From positions 1 to 43,819 of the forward strand of contig JBDXCV010000015.1 in assembly GCA_039980135.1 (NCBI GenBank): a DNA stretch of 43,819 nucleotides, in the 5' to 3' direction. Numbering within the stretch: position 1 is the first letter of the stretch; every line of letters begins with the position of its first letter. This DNA comes from Alphaproteobacteria bacterium (GTDB lineage Bacteria; Pseudomonadota; Alphaproteobacteria; UBA6615). The notes under the pieces were generated by a model. That model worked only from the letters and a program-made list of their open reading frames with translations, was not told the DNA's origin and did no database searches. The position numbers and the translations under genes were made by a program. Shown one piece after another: positions 28,406 to 37,000 of the stretch.

Positions 28406-31138
28406 TTAAATCTTGACCAGCGTCAGATGGGATTTGCGTTCGGCGTCCAGCACATCCGGTGGCAGTACACCGTGGGCCTCCATCGCGATGCTTATTTGAT
28501 CAGCGAAGATTTTCTTGCGGAACGGTTTTCTTAGATAAACAGCGCGCGGACATTCTGACAGTAATGTTTTGCAATGGTCTTCCGGGTATCCGGACATCAT
28601 GAGCACACCAAGATCTGGATTTTCTTTAAGTGCGTACTCGACGACCTGTGGGCCAGATATCTTGCCTGGTAGAACCACGTCGGAAACAATCCCGCGAAAC
28701 ATGAAATTATGATCGCGCAGTTTGCGTAGTGCAGCTTCACCCGTTTCGGCCCGCACCACGTTGTATCCGAGTTGTTCGAGGAAGTGGTTGCAGATATCGC
28801 CGACCACGACTTCGTCCTCGATGAGCAGAATCGATCCCGCAGCTTGCCGCTCGGTTGTATCTTCCTGTTCGTAAGTGTCTGGGTGATCCTCCAGATGAGC
28901 GTCGCATATCGGCAGATAGATATTCACCGTCGTGCCGAAGTTCGGAACGCTTTCGATGGTCACATCTCCGCCGGACTGACGAACAAACCCATGGATCATG
29001 CTCAAACCGAGGCCGTGGCCTTCGTTGTCCTTTCTGGTCGTAAAGAAAGGTTCGAAAACACGGCACAAATCGTCGGGTTCAATTCCTTCGCCGTTGTCGC
29101 TGACGGTGAGACAGACATAATTGCCCGATGGCAGTTCGAGATTCTGTTGAATACGCTCGTTCTCGACAGATACTTGGCTTGTTTGCAGTTTGATCATTCC
29201 GCCGCCCGGCATTGCGGAACGGGCGTTGACGACGAGATTGAGGACGGCATTCTCCATCTGGCCCGGGTCGATCTTAATGAAGCAGGGCCCTGAACCCTGC
29301 TCGTATGTAACTTCAATGTTTTCGCCAATACTGCGCACAACCATGTCCTGCATGTTCTCAAGTAAGTCGCAAAGGTTGACTACCCGTGGCTGTAGCTCCT
29401 GATTTCGCGTGTACGCTAGCAATCGCGATGTCAGTTCAGCACCTTTCTCGGCTGCATTGATTGCGATCCGGGTCAAGGGTCGAATGCTATCCGAATCATT
29501 CAGCTTCTCATCGACGAGTTCAAGGTGACCGATGATAATTGCCAGCAGGTTGTTGAAATCATGCGCAACGCCTCCGGTTAGCTTGCCCAGTGCCTGCATT
29601 TTCTGGTTTTGAACCAGCCTTTGTTCGTTCGATTTCTCCTGTGTGACATCGATGGCGCCGCCATCCCAGACGATTGTGCCTTCCTGGTGCCGAACGGTAC
29701 CGAAAAGTCGGGCAAAGAAGACATGTCCATCCTGATGTTTGATGCGAATGTCCCGATAGTTGGTGTCCGACGAAGTCATAGTTCCCTCGACCATGGCCGA
29801 CCAAATATCCCGATCTTCGGGCACAATGGCATCAACAAAGATCGCAGGATCCGAACCTATCGATTTGCGGTCCAGCCCGAACGCCTTTTGTGTTCCCATA
29901 TTGAGCACAGGATACTCGACGCATCCGTCGGTGTTTACGACGCGACGGAAAATCACGCCCGGCAGGTTCTCGGCGATACGGCCCAGGAGTTGTCGGCGCT
30001 CCTCTTCTGCCTTCGCCGTCTGCGCTGCATGATGTGCCTCTATCTCTTCCGCCATGTCATTGAAGTTCTCGCTAAGCGAACGAAGTTCGCGCGGAACGAT
30101 TCTCGAATGGGTCGGAACCCGAAATGCCAGGCTCCCGCCCGCTATCTTGGTCGTCCCGTTGATCACGGCATAGACAGGCCGTACCAACAGCCCTGCAAGA
30201 AACCAGGCGAAAACGGCAGCGATTGCGACGCCGAGCGAAATAGAGATGTATGCTGCCTGGGTTATCCGGTCGGCGCGCGCCTGCAGCTCGGCAAAGGGTT
30301 GCGGAACCATCACGCCCCAGCCCACACCGGGAACTGACGTGTATCCGGCGATCATGTTGGCTTTGACCGCCGGCGAATAGAACTGCATCACGCCTGACTC
30401 GCCACGCATCATGCGGGCAACAGGCTCGATCTTCGCAATATTCTTTATCGTTTGGGTCCATTCGGGTTTCGGATGGGCGAGAAGTTGTCCCTCTGAATCC
30501 ACGATGGCCGCGTGTCCGCGCTGGTCAAACGTAATGGAATGTTGAATTTTCTTGATGAATTCGTTGGACAGCGTGCCGATCGCGACGTCACCGTTTGCCA
30601 GCTTGCAGGCTATGTAGATGGTCGGCCGTCCAAGGCTGTCGAGTTGCGCTGGCAGGAACTTGGTTCCTGTCGATGGCGCACTGGAAACGATTTCTCTTAG
30701 CGTCTCATCGTCGATGGTGGCGTGACCAACAGCGCTGACATTCCATGAACGTACCGGCTCGGCATTCGGATTGTATATGGCCAGCGATCGGAACTTTAGC
30801 CGCTTTGCGACCTGTTTGAGATGATGCGATGTTTCGTCGTGCTGCACGGCGTCAATGAACAGATCGAATCCCGTCTCGACGTCATCGGCATAACGCTGGA
30901 GCGCGAGTTGAGCGTTCTTGGCAAGAAGAAGATGCTTTTCCTTCACCGCATCAATTTCGTGGGTAAGAACGGTTCGCTCAACCCAGCCGCTTAGAAACAA
31001 AGAGGGTACGAACGCGATCAAGGTAAAGGCGACCGTCAGAACAAGACGCATGCTCAGCATGCGCGCGGCACGCTCGGACAGCATTTGGTAAATTTGCTTG
31101 TATCCGGTAGTGGCTGCGCTTTGAGTTCTACTGGTCAT
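28406..31138 (-). CDS. Hybrid sensor histidine kinase, Cache-HAMP-PAS-HisKA-HATPase-REC (paralogue 2)
   Basis: 910 residues with the same domain order as the kinase at 20654-23386; the two align without gaps over about the first 400 residues, with long identical runs such as FLSGWVERT and MVPQPFAELQARAD. TM1 is about 31-52, TM2 about 297-319, phosphohistidine H526 (GGVAHDFNNLL), G1 DNGEGIEPDD, and the receiver Asp is in VSDVVLPG. The least similar stretch is at about 121-165 of the periplasmic sensor, which could change ligand preference. Third codon positions look less GC-rich than in paralogue 1. A GGGAGAG ribosome site precedes the ATG. The stop converges on the DctP-type gene 22 bases away; the partner regulator gene lies 35 bases upstream. 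Confidence 0.95.
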   Translation of the reverse strand: MTSRTQSAATTGYKQIYQMLSERAARMLSMRLVLTVAFTLIAFVPSLFLSGWVERTVLTHEIDAVKEKHLLLAKNAQLALQRYADDVETGFDLFIDAVQHDETSHHLKQVAKRLKFRSLAIYNPNAEPVRSWNVSAVGHATIDDETLREIVSSAPSTGTKFLPAQLDSLGRPTIYIACKLANGDVAIGTLSNEFIKKIQHSITFDQRGHAAIVDSEGQLLAHPKPEWTQTIKNIAKIEPVARMMRGESGVMQFYSPAVKANMIAGYTSVPGVGWGVMVPQPFAELQARADRITQAAYISISLGVAIAAVFAWFLAGLLVRPVYAVINGTTKIAGGSLAFRVPTHSRIVPRELRSLSENFNDMAEEIEAHHAAQTAKAEEERRQLLGRIAENLPGVIFRRVVNTDGCVEYPVLNMGTQKAFGLDRKSIGSDPAIFVDAIVPEDRDIWSAMVEGTMTSSDTNYRDIRIKHQDGHVFFARLFGTVRHQEGTIVWDGGAIDVTQEKSNEQRLVQNQKMQALGKLTGGVAHDFNNLLAIIIGHLELVDEKLNDSDSIRPLTRIAINAAEKGAELTSRLLAYTRNQELQPRVVNLCDLLENMQDMVVRSIGENIEVTYEQGSGPCFIKIDPGQMENAVLNLVVNARSAMPGGGMIKLQTSQVSVENERIQQNLELPSGNYVCLTVSDNGEGIEPDDLCRVFEPFFTTRKDNEGHGLGLSMIHGFVRQSGGDVTIESVPNFGTTVNIYLPICDAHLEDHPDTYEQEDTTERQAAGSILLIEDEVVVGDICNHFLEQLGYNVVRAETGEAALRKLRDHNFMFRGIVSDVVLPGKISGPQVVEYALKENPDLGVLMMSGYPEDHCKTLLSECPRAVYLRKPFRKKIFADQISIAMEAHGVLPPDVLDAERKSHLTLVKI

Positions 31139-31173
31139 GCAAATGTCTCTCCCGAGTTTCGGATCAACTGAAC

Positions 31174-31674
31174 TTATAGATTGTAAGATTCCGCGAGTTC
31201 AGATTCCTCACGCAGGCGGATCAAAAGCTCCCGGAACGGGCCCAGATGAATGGGTTTACTGAATGAATGAACCGAATGAATGCCATCGGGATTCGCCAGA
31301 ACCTTCGCGAACTTGGTGAAGTCGGTTTGAAATCCGCTCATGAATATTATGTTTTTAGGACCGGAGGATTTGGCGAGTGATCTTGCTATTTCGATACCGT
31401 CCAGGTCCGGCATCATGATATCGACCATGAGAATGTCGGGCTTGAAACCCGAGAAGGCCGATTCGAACTCGGCAGAATGCGCAAGCGTGAAAACCTCAAA
31501 GCCCAAGTCTTCGGCAACTACCTGGATAAACGACAGATAGTCGCTCTCGTCGTCGATCGCCAGCAATCTGATCGTGCCCTTTTTCTTCTCAGCGAAGCTG
31601 GGAACGGAACGCGACACCGTGTTTCCGGTCGAATCTGGGGCGTTGCATATCGAGGCGTTCGAACTAATCCGCAT
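31174..31674 (-). CDS. Single-domain response regulator (paralogue 2)
   Basis: 166 residues, receiver only. The acidic pair D41-D42, phosphoacceptor Asp85 (LMVDIMMPD), Ser113 and Lys140 are all present, so unlike its paralogue this one has the full classical site. Sequence similarity to the regulator at 23436-23891 runs through the whole domain (DGIHSVHSFSKPIHLGPFREL against DGIHTVHSFRKPINLGPFREL, split here only for description). ATG 31674 was preferred over an ATG 48 bases upstream because of the AGAGG site 6-7 bases away. The N-terminal 33 residues are polar and probably disordered. It heads a two-gene unit with the hybrid kinase. Confidence 0.92.
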   Translation of the reverse strand: MRISSNASICNAPDSTGNTVSRSVPSFAEKKKGTIRLLAIDDESDYLSFIQVVAEDLGFEVFTLAHSAEFESAFSGFKPDILMVDIMMPDLDGIEIARSLAKSSGPKNIIFMSGFQTDFTKFAKVLANPDGIHSVHSFSKPIHLGPFRELLIRLREESELAESYNL

Positions 31675-32075
31675 AACTGCCTCTTCATCTGGTTTGGATT
31701 TCCGTCTTGAGCACGGAACCACTTGGTTACCAAATAGTGAAGCAATATAGGTGCCAACAATAAGTTAACGTTCCATGCCTTATGGCGTTGTTTTGAAATA
31801 GTAATTAGTTTTTCCGCGCGCTCGCAGTTTGCGATTCGGTCGTTCAGGCATTTATCAATTTCGGAATCGAGCGTGTTGATCATCTTGTGAGACGAGAGCT
31901 TGATGTCGGCGATCCTGCCGTGAGGTCCATTTGGGGCACGGACATGGTGCGCCTCCCCGTTTTCATTTGGCAGATCCACGTCGTGTGGAAATTCTCCCGA
32001 ATGAACCGTAGATTGGCTTGAGGATGCCGTGAATTGAATTGTCGGCACACAAATACGGAGCCGGGGAAAGCCGCC
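31675..32075. promoter_or_regulatory. Intergenic region with palindrome and possible gene remnant
   Basis: About 400 bases, AT-rich from 31720 to 31830. The 11-bp palindrome TTGGTTACCAA (31723-31733) sits about 50 bases upstream of the regulator start and could be an operator. Minus-strand sequence from about 31985 down to 31810 reads through with coding-like third positions (starting VDLPNENGEAHHVRAPNG), but the frame runs on into the regulator gene in a different phase, and I see no convincing end. It may be a small unrecognised gene or a decayed one. On the plus strand only the ribosome site GGGGA (32063-32067) of the next gene is clear. Confidence 0.35.
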
Positions 32076-33041
32076 ATGAAGCTGGCCACAATCGAAAACA
32101 GGGCTGATCACGCTCACGTTGCCGCCGTCACGGCTGACAATGAATTGCTCGACCTGGTCGTTTTGCGCCACACGCTGCCCGCGGCGAAGGAGGTTCCGGC
32201 CGAGATGCGCGATCTGCTCGCGGGCGGTGATGCGGCACTCAAGGCAGTTCAGGACTGTCTCGACGCCGTGGCGGCGATGTCGGCTGTCGAACAAACGGCC
32301 CTGCGAAATTCCGGCGTTCTTCAGGCCTGGGATGAGGCCTCTTTCCTGCCGCCGGTGCCCGACCCCTCGATCATCCTGTCGATCGGCTTGAACTACAGCG
32401 CCCATCTCGAAGAGATGGAGGGCACGCCGACGCCACCGCGACCTACGGGGTTCACAAAGACCCAGACCGCGTTGACCGGCCACTGCGGAGACATCATCGC
32501 GCCGCCGCAATGCCCGGACATGATCGATTATGAGGGTGAACTGACATTCGTTTTTGGTAAATCCTGTCATAACGTCACGCAAGACGAGGCGATGGATTAT
32601 GTCGCCGGCTACACGATTGCCAACGACGTCTCGGCGCGTGATTGGGTCGGTCCGGTTTTCACCGCCACCGAGCCGTTCGAGGCGATTGCCGCCTGGGACC
32701 ACAACATATTGGGAAAGCAGCTGCCGACATTCTGCCCGTGCGGGCCGGTTATCGTGACAAAGGACGAAATACCCGACCCGCATGATCTTCAGCTGACGGT
32801 AACGCTGAATGGAGAGGTGATGCAGTCGTCCAGCACCGACGACCTGATTTTCAACCTGCCCCAGATTATCAGTTACTACTCCACGTTCTACCGCTTCAGC
32901 CCGGGAGACATCGTGACCACAGGCTCGCCGCCGGGTGTCGGCGTGGGTCGCAAGCCGCCCGTGTTCATGAAACCGGGCGATCTGATCGAGGTCGAGATCG
33001 AGGGCATCGGCAAACTCAGCAACACCATCGCAGCGGCGTAG
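32076..33041 (+). CDS. Fumarylacetoacetate hydrolase (FAH) family protein
   Basis: 321 residues: an N-terminal domain of about 100 residues, then the FAH catalytic fold. Conserved elements are LSIGLNYSAHLEE (about 106-118), DYEGELTFVFGK (about 150-161) carrying the metal-binding acids, YTIANDVSARDW (about 179-190), and the terminal GDIVTTGSPPGVGVGR. The family hydrolyses or decarboxylates acylpyruvates and similar products of aromatic breakdown; this member cannot be assigned further. ATG 32076 has GGGGA 8 bases upstream. The small YciI-family gene follows 10 bases later, so they form a unit. Confidence 0.92.
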   Translation: MKLATIENRADHAHVAAVTADNELLDLVVLRHTLPAAKEVPAEMRDLLAGGDAALKAVQDCLDAVAAMSAVEQTALRNSGVLQAWDEASFLPPVPDPSIILSIGLNYSAHLEEMEGTPTPPRPTGFTKTQTALTGHCGDIIAPPQCPDMIDYEGELTFVFGKSCHNVTQDEAMDYVAGYTIANDVSARDWVGPVFTATEPFEAIAAWDHNILGKQLPTFCPCGPVIVTKDEIPDPHDLQLTVTLNGEVMQSSSTDDLIFNLPQIISYYSTFYRFSPGDIVTTGSPPGVGVGRKPPVFMKPGDLIEVEIEGIGKLSNTIAAA

Positions 33042-33051
33042 GCAGGCCGGG

Positions 33052-33381
33052 ATGCTTTTCGCCATCGCGCGCCGCGACAAGCCCGGCATGGCGGCGCGGC
33101 GGGTCGAATTGCTCGCCGCCCATGCGGAATATCAGAAGGCGTTCATGCCTCAGATCACGTTCGGCGGCGGGCTCGTCGTCGACGGCACCGATGTCGAAAG
33201 CTTCGTCTATGGCGAGGCGGGCATCCGCCAAGTAAACGGTAACATTCTCATTCTTGATGTTCCGGATCGCGCGGCGGCGGAAGCCTTCCACGCGAACGAT
33301 CCCTATACGCGGGGGGGCATATTCGAAACCGTGATCATCGAGCCGTTTCTGCAGCGGGTGCCGCCACTCAAGTCTGAATGA
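33052..33381 (+). CDS. YciI-family protein
   Basis: 109 residues. The ferredoxin-like YciI fold is recognisable from the N-terminal strand MLFAIARRD, the RVELLAAHAEY helix, the GGGLVVDG turn (about 38-45) and the C-terminal AFHANDPYTRGGIFETVIIEPF. Proteins of this family include small enzymes and domains of unknown function. It lies directly after the FAH gene and probably works in the same route. Its last 14 bases overlap the 3' end of the convergent lyase gene. Confidence 0.88.
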   Translation: MLFAIARRDKPGMAARRVELLAAHAEYQKAFMPQITFGGGLVVDGTDVESFVYGEAGIRQVNGNILILDVPDRAAAEAFHANDPYTRGGIFETVIIEPFLQRVPPLKSE

Positions 33382-34231
33382 ACGCCTTCGCCATCTTGTA
33401 CATGGCGTAGTCGATCAGCTTTCCTTCGACCTTGATGGCCGCAATGCCTTTCGCCTCGGCTTCTTCAAAGGCCTCCACGACCCTGGTGTAGTAGGCGACC
33501 TCCTTGTCGGTCGGTGCGTAGGCCCTGCGCGCGGTCTCGATCTGATTGGGGTGAATCAGCGTGCGCCCGTCATAACCGAGGCTTTTCGACAATCGGCAGT
33601 CGGCGAACAGATCGTCGTCGTTACCGATATCGCTGAACGCGCCGTCGAGCACATAGGACAGGCCGGCGGCGCGAGAATCGAGCAGAACCTTCGAACGGGC
33701 GTAGAGCATCTCGGTGCCCTCGACCGACCATGCGCATTTCAGGTCCCGCTGCAGATCGGCGTCCTCGGCGCTGCCGAACGCCATGCTCTCGATGCGGGTG
33801 GCGGCGCTCGCGCAATCGAAGCAGCGCACCACGCCGAGCGCGGTCTCGATCAGCAGAATCAGCTTGATCGAGTCCGGTTCCAGGCTCCGTTCGCGCTCCA
33901 GCCGTGTGATGATGTTGTCCACCCTTTCGACTGTCGGGACGTCCTCGGCCATGGGATAGACCACTGCGCGCAGGTCGGCCGAGACGATGGCCTCCAGGTC
34001 GGCCTCGATATTCTCCGGCTCGCTGTTCACCCGGACCAGAATTTCCGATTCCAGGGTCGGGATCAGTTCGCCGACCTCGGCACGAACCTCGGCCTTCAGC
34101 TGGACGGGGACCGTGTCTTCGAGATCGATGATGATTGCATCCGGCGCATACTTCGCGGCCTTGCGCATGAGATCCGGCTTGGTGCCTGGCGTGTAGAGGG
34201 TAATCAGAGGGTTGGTCATGGGATTGTCCAT
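33368..34231 (-). CDS. HpcH/HpaI aldolase / citrate lyase beta-like (CitE-like) protein
   Basis: 287 residues with the PEP-mutase/CitE TIM-barrel. Signature residues: IIIDLEDTV (33-41), Arg67 in VRVNSE, metal ligand Glu129 in LLIETALGV and Asp156 in FGSAEDADL; then LIHPNQIE near the end. Relatives cleave or form acyl-CoA esters such as malyl-CoA or citramalyl-CoA. It lies 18 bases downstream of a CaiB-type CoA-transferase gene on the same strand, which fits activation of an acid to its CoA ester followed by C-C cleavage. The first ATG (34231) is used; ATG 34219 is possible. Neither has a clear ribosome site, which could mean coupling to the preceding gene. Confidence 0.9.
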   Translation of the reverse strand: MDNPMTNPLITLYTPGTKPDLMRKAAKYAPDAIIIDLEDTVPVQLKAEVRAEVGELIPTLESEILVRVNSEPENIEADLEAIVSADLRAVVYPMAEDVPTVERVDNIITRLERERSLEPDSIKLILLIETALGVVRCFDCASAATRIESMAFGSAEDADLQRDLKCAWSVEGTEMLYARSKVLLDSRAAGLSYVLDGAFSDIGNDDDLFADCRLSKSLGYDGRTLIHPNQIETARRAYAPTDKEVAYYTRVVEAFEEAEAKGIAAIKVEGKLIDYAMYKMAKAFIQT

Positions 34232-34249
34232 TGTGATCGCTTGCGATCC

Positions 34250-35455
34250 CTAGATGATGTCGTCGTCTTCCAGCGTGGCGATCTCGTCTGCCGAGAGGCC
34301 GAGCGCGGCGAAGATTTCGGTATTATCGCTGCCGATGTCTTTACCGGCGTGACGGACGGCGCCGGGGGTGCGGCTCATCTTCGGGAAAATACCTTCCATC
34401 TCCAGCGGTCGGCTGCCGCCGTCCGGCGCGGCGACGATCATCTCGCGGGCGATCGCGTGGGGGTCACCCTTCAGATCGGCGATGTTGTTGATGGGGCCGG
34501 CGGGCACCTCGTTGGCGTACAGAAGCGCGCTGACGTCATCCAGGGCCTGCTCCGCGATCCAGGCGCCCACGAGCGGGTCGAGCTCGTCGGCATTGGCCAC
34601 GCGCTGCGTATTGTCCGAAAAGCGCGGGTCATCGATCAGTTCCGGCTGGCCCATCGTCGCAAAGAGTCTCTGGGCGGTGGACTGGGTGGAGGCGGCGATG
34701 GCGATCCAGCGGTCGTCCCTGGTGCGGTAGACGTTGCGGGGTGCAGACGTGGTGTTGCGATTGCCGGTGCGGGCCGGCACCTCGCCGGTCATCTGGTGGA
34801 CCAGCGCGTTGGGGCCGAGCATAGAAAAGACACTTTCGAGAATGCTGACATCGACCACCTGTCCCAAGCCCGTGCCGATGACGTCGCGGTTGTAAACGGC
34901 GAACATCGCGGCGGTGGCGGCATAGAAACCAGCGAAGCTGTCGGCCAGCGCGAAGGTCGGCAATACCGGTGGGCCGTCGGGAAAGCCGGTCATGTCGGCG
35001 AAGCCGCTCATGGCTTCCATCAGGGTGCCGAAGCCGGGCTGGCTGGAATAGGGGCCGGTCTGGCCGAAACCGCTGACCCGCACCATGATCAGGCGCGGGT
35101 TCACCTTCGCCAGATCCTCATAGTGAATGCCCCATTCCTCGAGCCGGCCGGGGCGGAAATTCTCGATGAAGATGTCGGCGTCCGCCAGCATCCGGATCAG
35201 CACATCGCGGCCCGCGGGTTTTGAGATGTTGAGGGTCACGAAGCGCTTGTTGCGCGCATAGTGCTTCCACCAGGGATTGATCCCGTCCTTGGTGAATCCG
35301 AATTTTCGCAGCGGGTCGCCCTTGCGGGGCGGTTCGACATGGATCACATCGGCCCCGAAATCCGCCAACAACCGACCGCACAGGGGCGCGGCGATGACGG
35401 TGGCGCATTCGACGACCTTCAGGCCCTTCAAGGCGGCGGTGTTCGGCGTGTTCAT
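34250..35455 (-). CDS. CaiB/BaiF (class III) CoA-transferase
   Basis: 401 residues of the family III CoA-transferases, which move CoA between carboxylic acids through an aspartyl-CoA intermediate. The predicted catalytic residue is Asp172 in FALADSFAGFYAA. Further signatures: LLADFGADVIHVEPP (29-43), NKRFVTLNI (69-77), DIFIENFRPG (94-103) and SGFGQTGPY (128-136). Start ATG 35455 has a GGAG site 6 bases away; the longer in-frame reading begins in non-coding sequence. It leads a unit with the CitE-like lyase and diverges from the BASS transporter gene. The donor and acceptor acids cannot be read from the sequence. Confidence 0.94.
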   Translation of the reverse strand: MNTPNTAALKGLKVVECATVIAAPLCGRLLADFGADVIHVEPPRKGDPLRKFGFTKDGINPWWKHYARNKRFVTLNISKPAGRDVLIRMLADADIFIENFRPGRLEEWGIHYEDLAKVNPRLIMVRVSGFGQTGPYSSQPGFGTLMEAMSGFADMTGFPDGPPVLPTFALADSFAGFYAATAAMFAVYNRDVIGTGLGQVVDVSILESVFSMLGPNALVHQMTGEVPARTGNRNTTSAPRNVYRTRDDRWIAIAASTQSTAQRLFATMGQPELIDDPRFSDNTQRVANADELDPLVGAWIAEQALDDVSALLYANEVPAGPINNIADLKGDPHAIAREMIVAAPDGGSRPLEMEGIFPKMSRTPGAVRHAGKDIGSDNTEIFAALGLSADEIATLEDDDII

Positions 35456-35577
35456 GGGAACTCCAGGGACAAGTCCGGTCAATATTATGGCACGAATGGG
35501 TATAGGTTCCGCATGGACCGGTTTGCTTGCCAAATCACCGGGCCTGGCGGTAACTGGACCGCAGACATTGTCGAAGG

Positions 35578-36444
35578 ATGGGGGGAATCATGGGCGTTGT
35601 AACGGATGTCATTCTGCCGCTTGCACTGGCGTTCATCATGTTCGCGCTGGGCCTGGGACTGACCCTCGACGACTTTGCGCGTGTCGCCAGACAACCGCGG
35701 GATTTCATTGTCGGCGCTCTTTCGCAGATAATCCTGTTGCCGCTGATCGCATTCGTGCTGGTCAGCGTCTGGTCATTGCCGCCCGAACTGGCGCTCGGCG
35801 TCATGATCATCGCGGCCGCGCCCGGCGGCGTGACCTCGAATATCCTGACGGCCTTCGCACGGGGTGATGTGGCGCTCTCCATCTCGCTAACCGCTGTGAT
35901 CAGCCTGCTCAGCGTCGTAACAATCCCGCTCGTTGTCGTGTTCGCCTATGGACAGCTGATCGGCGGTGATGCGGGCGACGTGTCCGTCACCAGAACGGCC
36001 ATCAGCGTCTTCGTCATCGTCACGGTACCCGTGATTCTGGGTGTCGCCGTGCGACGGTATGCGGAAGGCTTTTCCATCAGGTTCGAGCCAATCGCACGTC
36101 AGGTCTCGGCGGTGCTGTTCGTGCTGGTACTGGCCGGCGCGATATTCCAGGAGCGGGCCAATATCGTGACGTATTTTGCGCAGGCGGGCCTGATTACGCT
36201 GGTGCTGAATGTGGTGATGATGGTGCTGGCCTATATCATCGCGCGCATGTTCGCCTCGGGTGTGAAGCAGCGGATCGCGATTTCCATCGAATGCGGCCTC
36301 CAGAACGGCACGTTGGCCATCGCCGTCGCCACGTTGCTGTTTGGTGGTGGACTGGCCGTTGTGCCTGCAGCCACATACAGCCTGATCATGTTCGCCACTG
36401 CCCTGATCTACATCGCCTTGCTCCGGCGGGGTGCGAACGCATGA
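35578..36444 (+). CDS. Bile acid:sodium symporter (BASS) family transporter
   Basis: 288 residues, hydrophobic throughout with about 8-10 transmembrane segments. BASS features are MFALGLGLTLDDF (about 21-33), AAAPGGVTSNILT (about 80-92), the discontinuous-helix region near the first sodium sites, and IECGLQNGTLAIAVA (about 236-250), the second crossing motif. Relatives import organic acids such as pyruvate, pantothenate or bile acids with sodium. Start ATG 35578 or the internal ATG 35590; the G-rich sequence between them does not decide. Its stop overlaps the start of the thioesterase gene (ATGA), so the two are coupled. The 122 bases upstream separate it from the divergent CoA-transferase. 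Confidence 0.92.
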   Translation: MGGIMGVVTDVILPLALAFIMFALGLGLTLDDFARVARQPRDFIVGALSQIILLPLIAFVLVSVWSLPPELALGVMIIAAAPGGVTSNILTAFARGDVALSISLTAVISLLSVVTIPLVVVFAYGQLIGGDAGDVSVTRTAISVFVIVTVPVILGVAVRRYAEGFSIRFEPIARQVSAVLFVLVLAGAIFQERANIVTYFAQAGLITLVLNVVMMVLAYIIARMFASGVKQRIAISIECGLQNGTLAIAVATLLFGGGLAVVPAATYSLIMFATALIYIALLRRGANA

Positions 36445-36887
36445 CGGATGAACCCGATCTGACCGACCGAGACGTCTACGCGGTCTGGACAAAGGATACC
36501 GTTCGCTATGGGGACCTCGACCCGAATCTGCACGTCAACAATGGCGCGATAAACCAGTTTTTCGAAGATGGGCGGGTGAATTTCCGCCAGCAACGCCTGA
36601 CGAGCGCGGACGGCGACAAGCTGACCGGTTTCGCGGTGGTCAAGTTCTCTGTGAGTTACCGCGCGCCGGCGCACTATCCCGGTGAAGTGGAGATCGGAAC
36701 CGTCGTGACGCGGGTCGGTGGCTCATCCTACGGGCTCGGGCAGGGGGTGTTCCAGAACGGCAAATGCGTGGCGAGCGCCGAGGTTGTGACGGTGCATTTC
36801 GACCCCGAGACAGCGACCTCCAAGCCGTTACCCGACGATATCCGCGCCGCACTCGAAGGTGCCATGATCGGGCCATCGCACGAATAG
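36441..36887 (+). CDS. 4HBT-type hotdog thioesterase
   Basis: 148 residues with the 4-hydroxybenzoyl-CoA thioesterase hotdog fold. The active-site block RYGDLDPNLHVNNGAINQFF (22-41) includes the conserved Asp pair D25/D27, His31 and NN. The following strands GFAVVKFSVSYRAPAHYPGE and the terminal FDPETATSKPLPDD are typical. Members hydrolyse acyl-CoA thioesters. The ATGA overlap with the BASS gene suggests that an imported acid, or its CoA derivative, is the common substrate, but no specific acyl group can be named. Confidence 0.92.
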   Translation: MTDEPDLTDRDVYAVWTKDTVRYGDLDPNLHVNNGAINQFFEDGRVNFRQQRLTSADGDKLTGFAVVKFSVSYRAPAHYPGEVEIGTVVTRVGGSSYGLGQGVFQNGKCVASAEVVTVHFDPETATSKPLPDDIRAALEGAMIGPSHE

Positions 36888-36938
36888 GCGCGCCTTCGCC
36901 CGATCCCTGACAACGCCGGCGATTGATCTGGGTCACTC

Positions 36939-36971
36939 GATTGTTTGACCGAGTTGCTAGATTAAACAATC
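36939..36971. promoter_or_regulatory. Inverted repeat upstream of the polyphosphate kinase gene
   Basis: GATTGTTT (36939-36946) and AAACAATC (36964-36971) form a perfect 8-bp inverted repeat with 17 bases between, in a short AT-rich patch in otherwise GC-rich DNA, 29 bases before the start codon. A possible promoter overlaps it: TTGTTT (36941-36946) and AACAAT (36965-36970), 18 bases apart. It could be an operator or part of a hairpin leader. Confidence 0.45.
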
Positions 36972-37000
36972 TAATGACAACCAGACGTCGGGAGAAACGG

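Noticed and set aside
31518-33089. A 523-codon minus-strand frame opposite the FAH gene
   Set aside because: Mostly the shadow of the FAH gene; only the 31810-31985 part looks at all coding and is noted separately.
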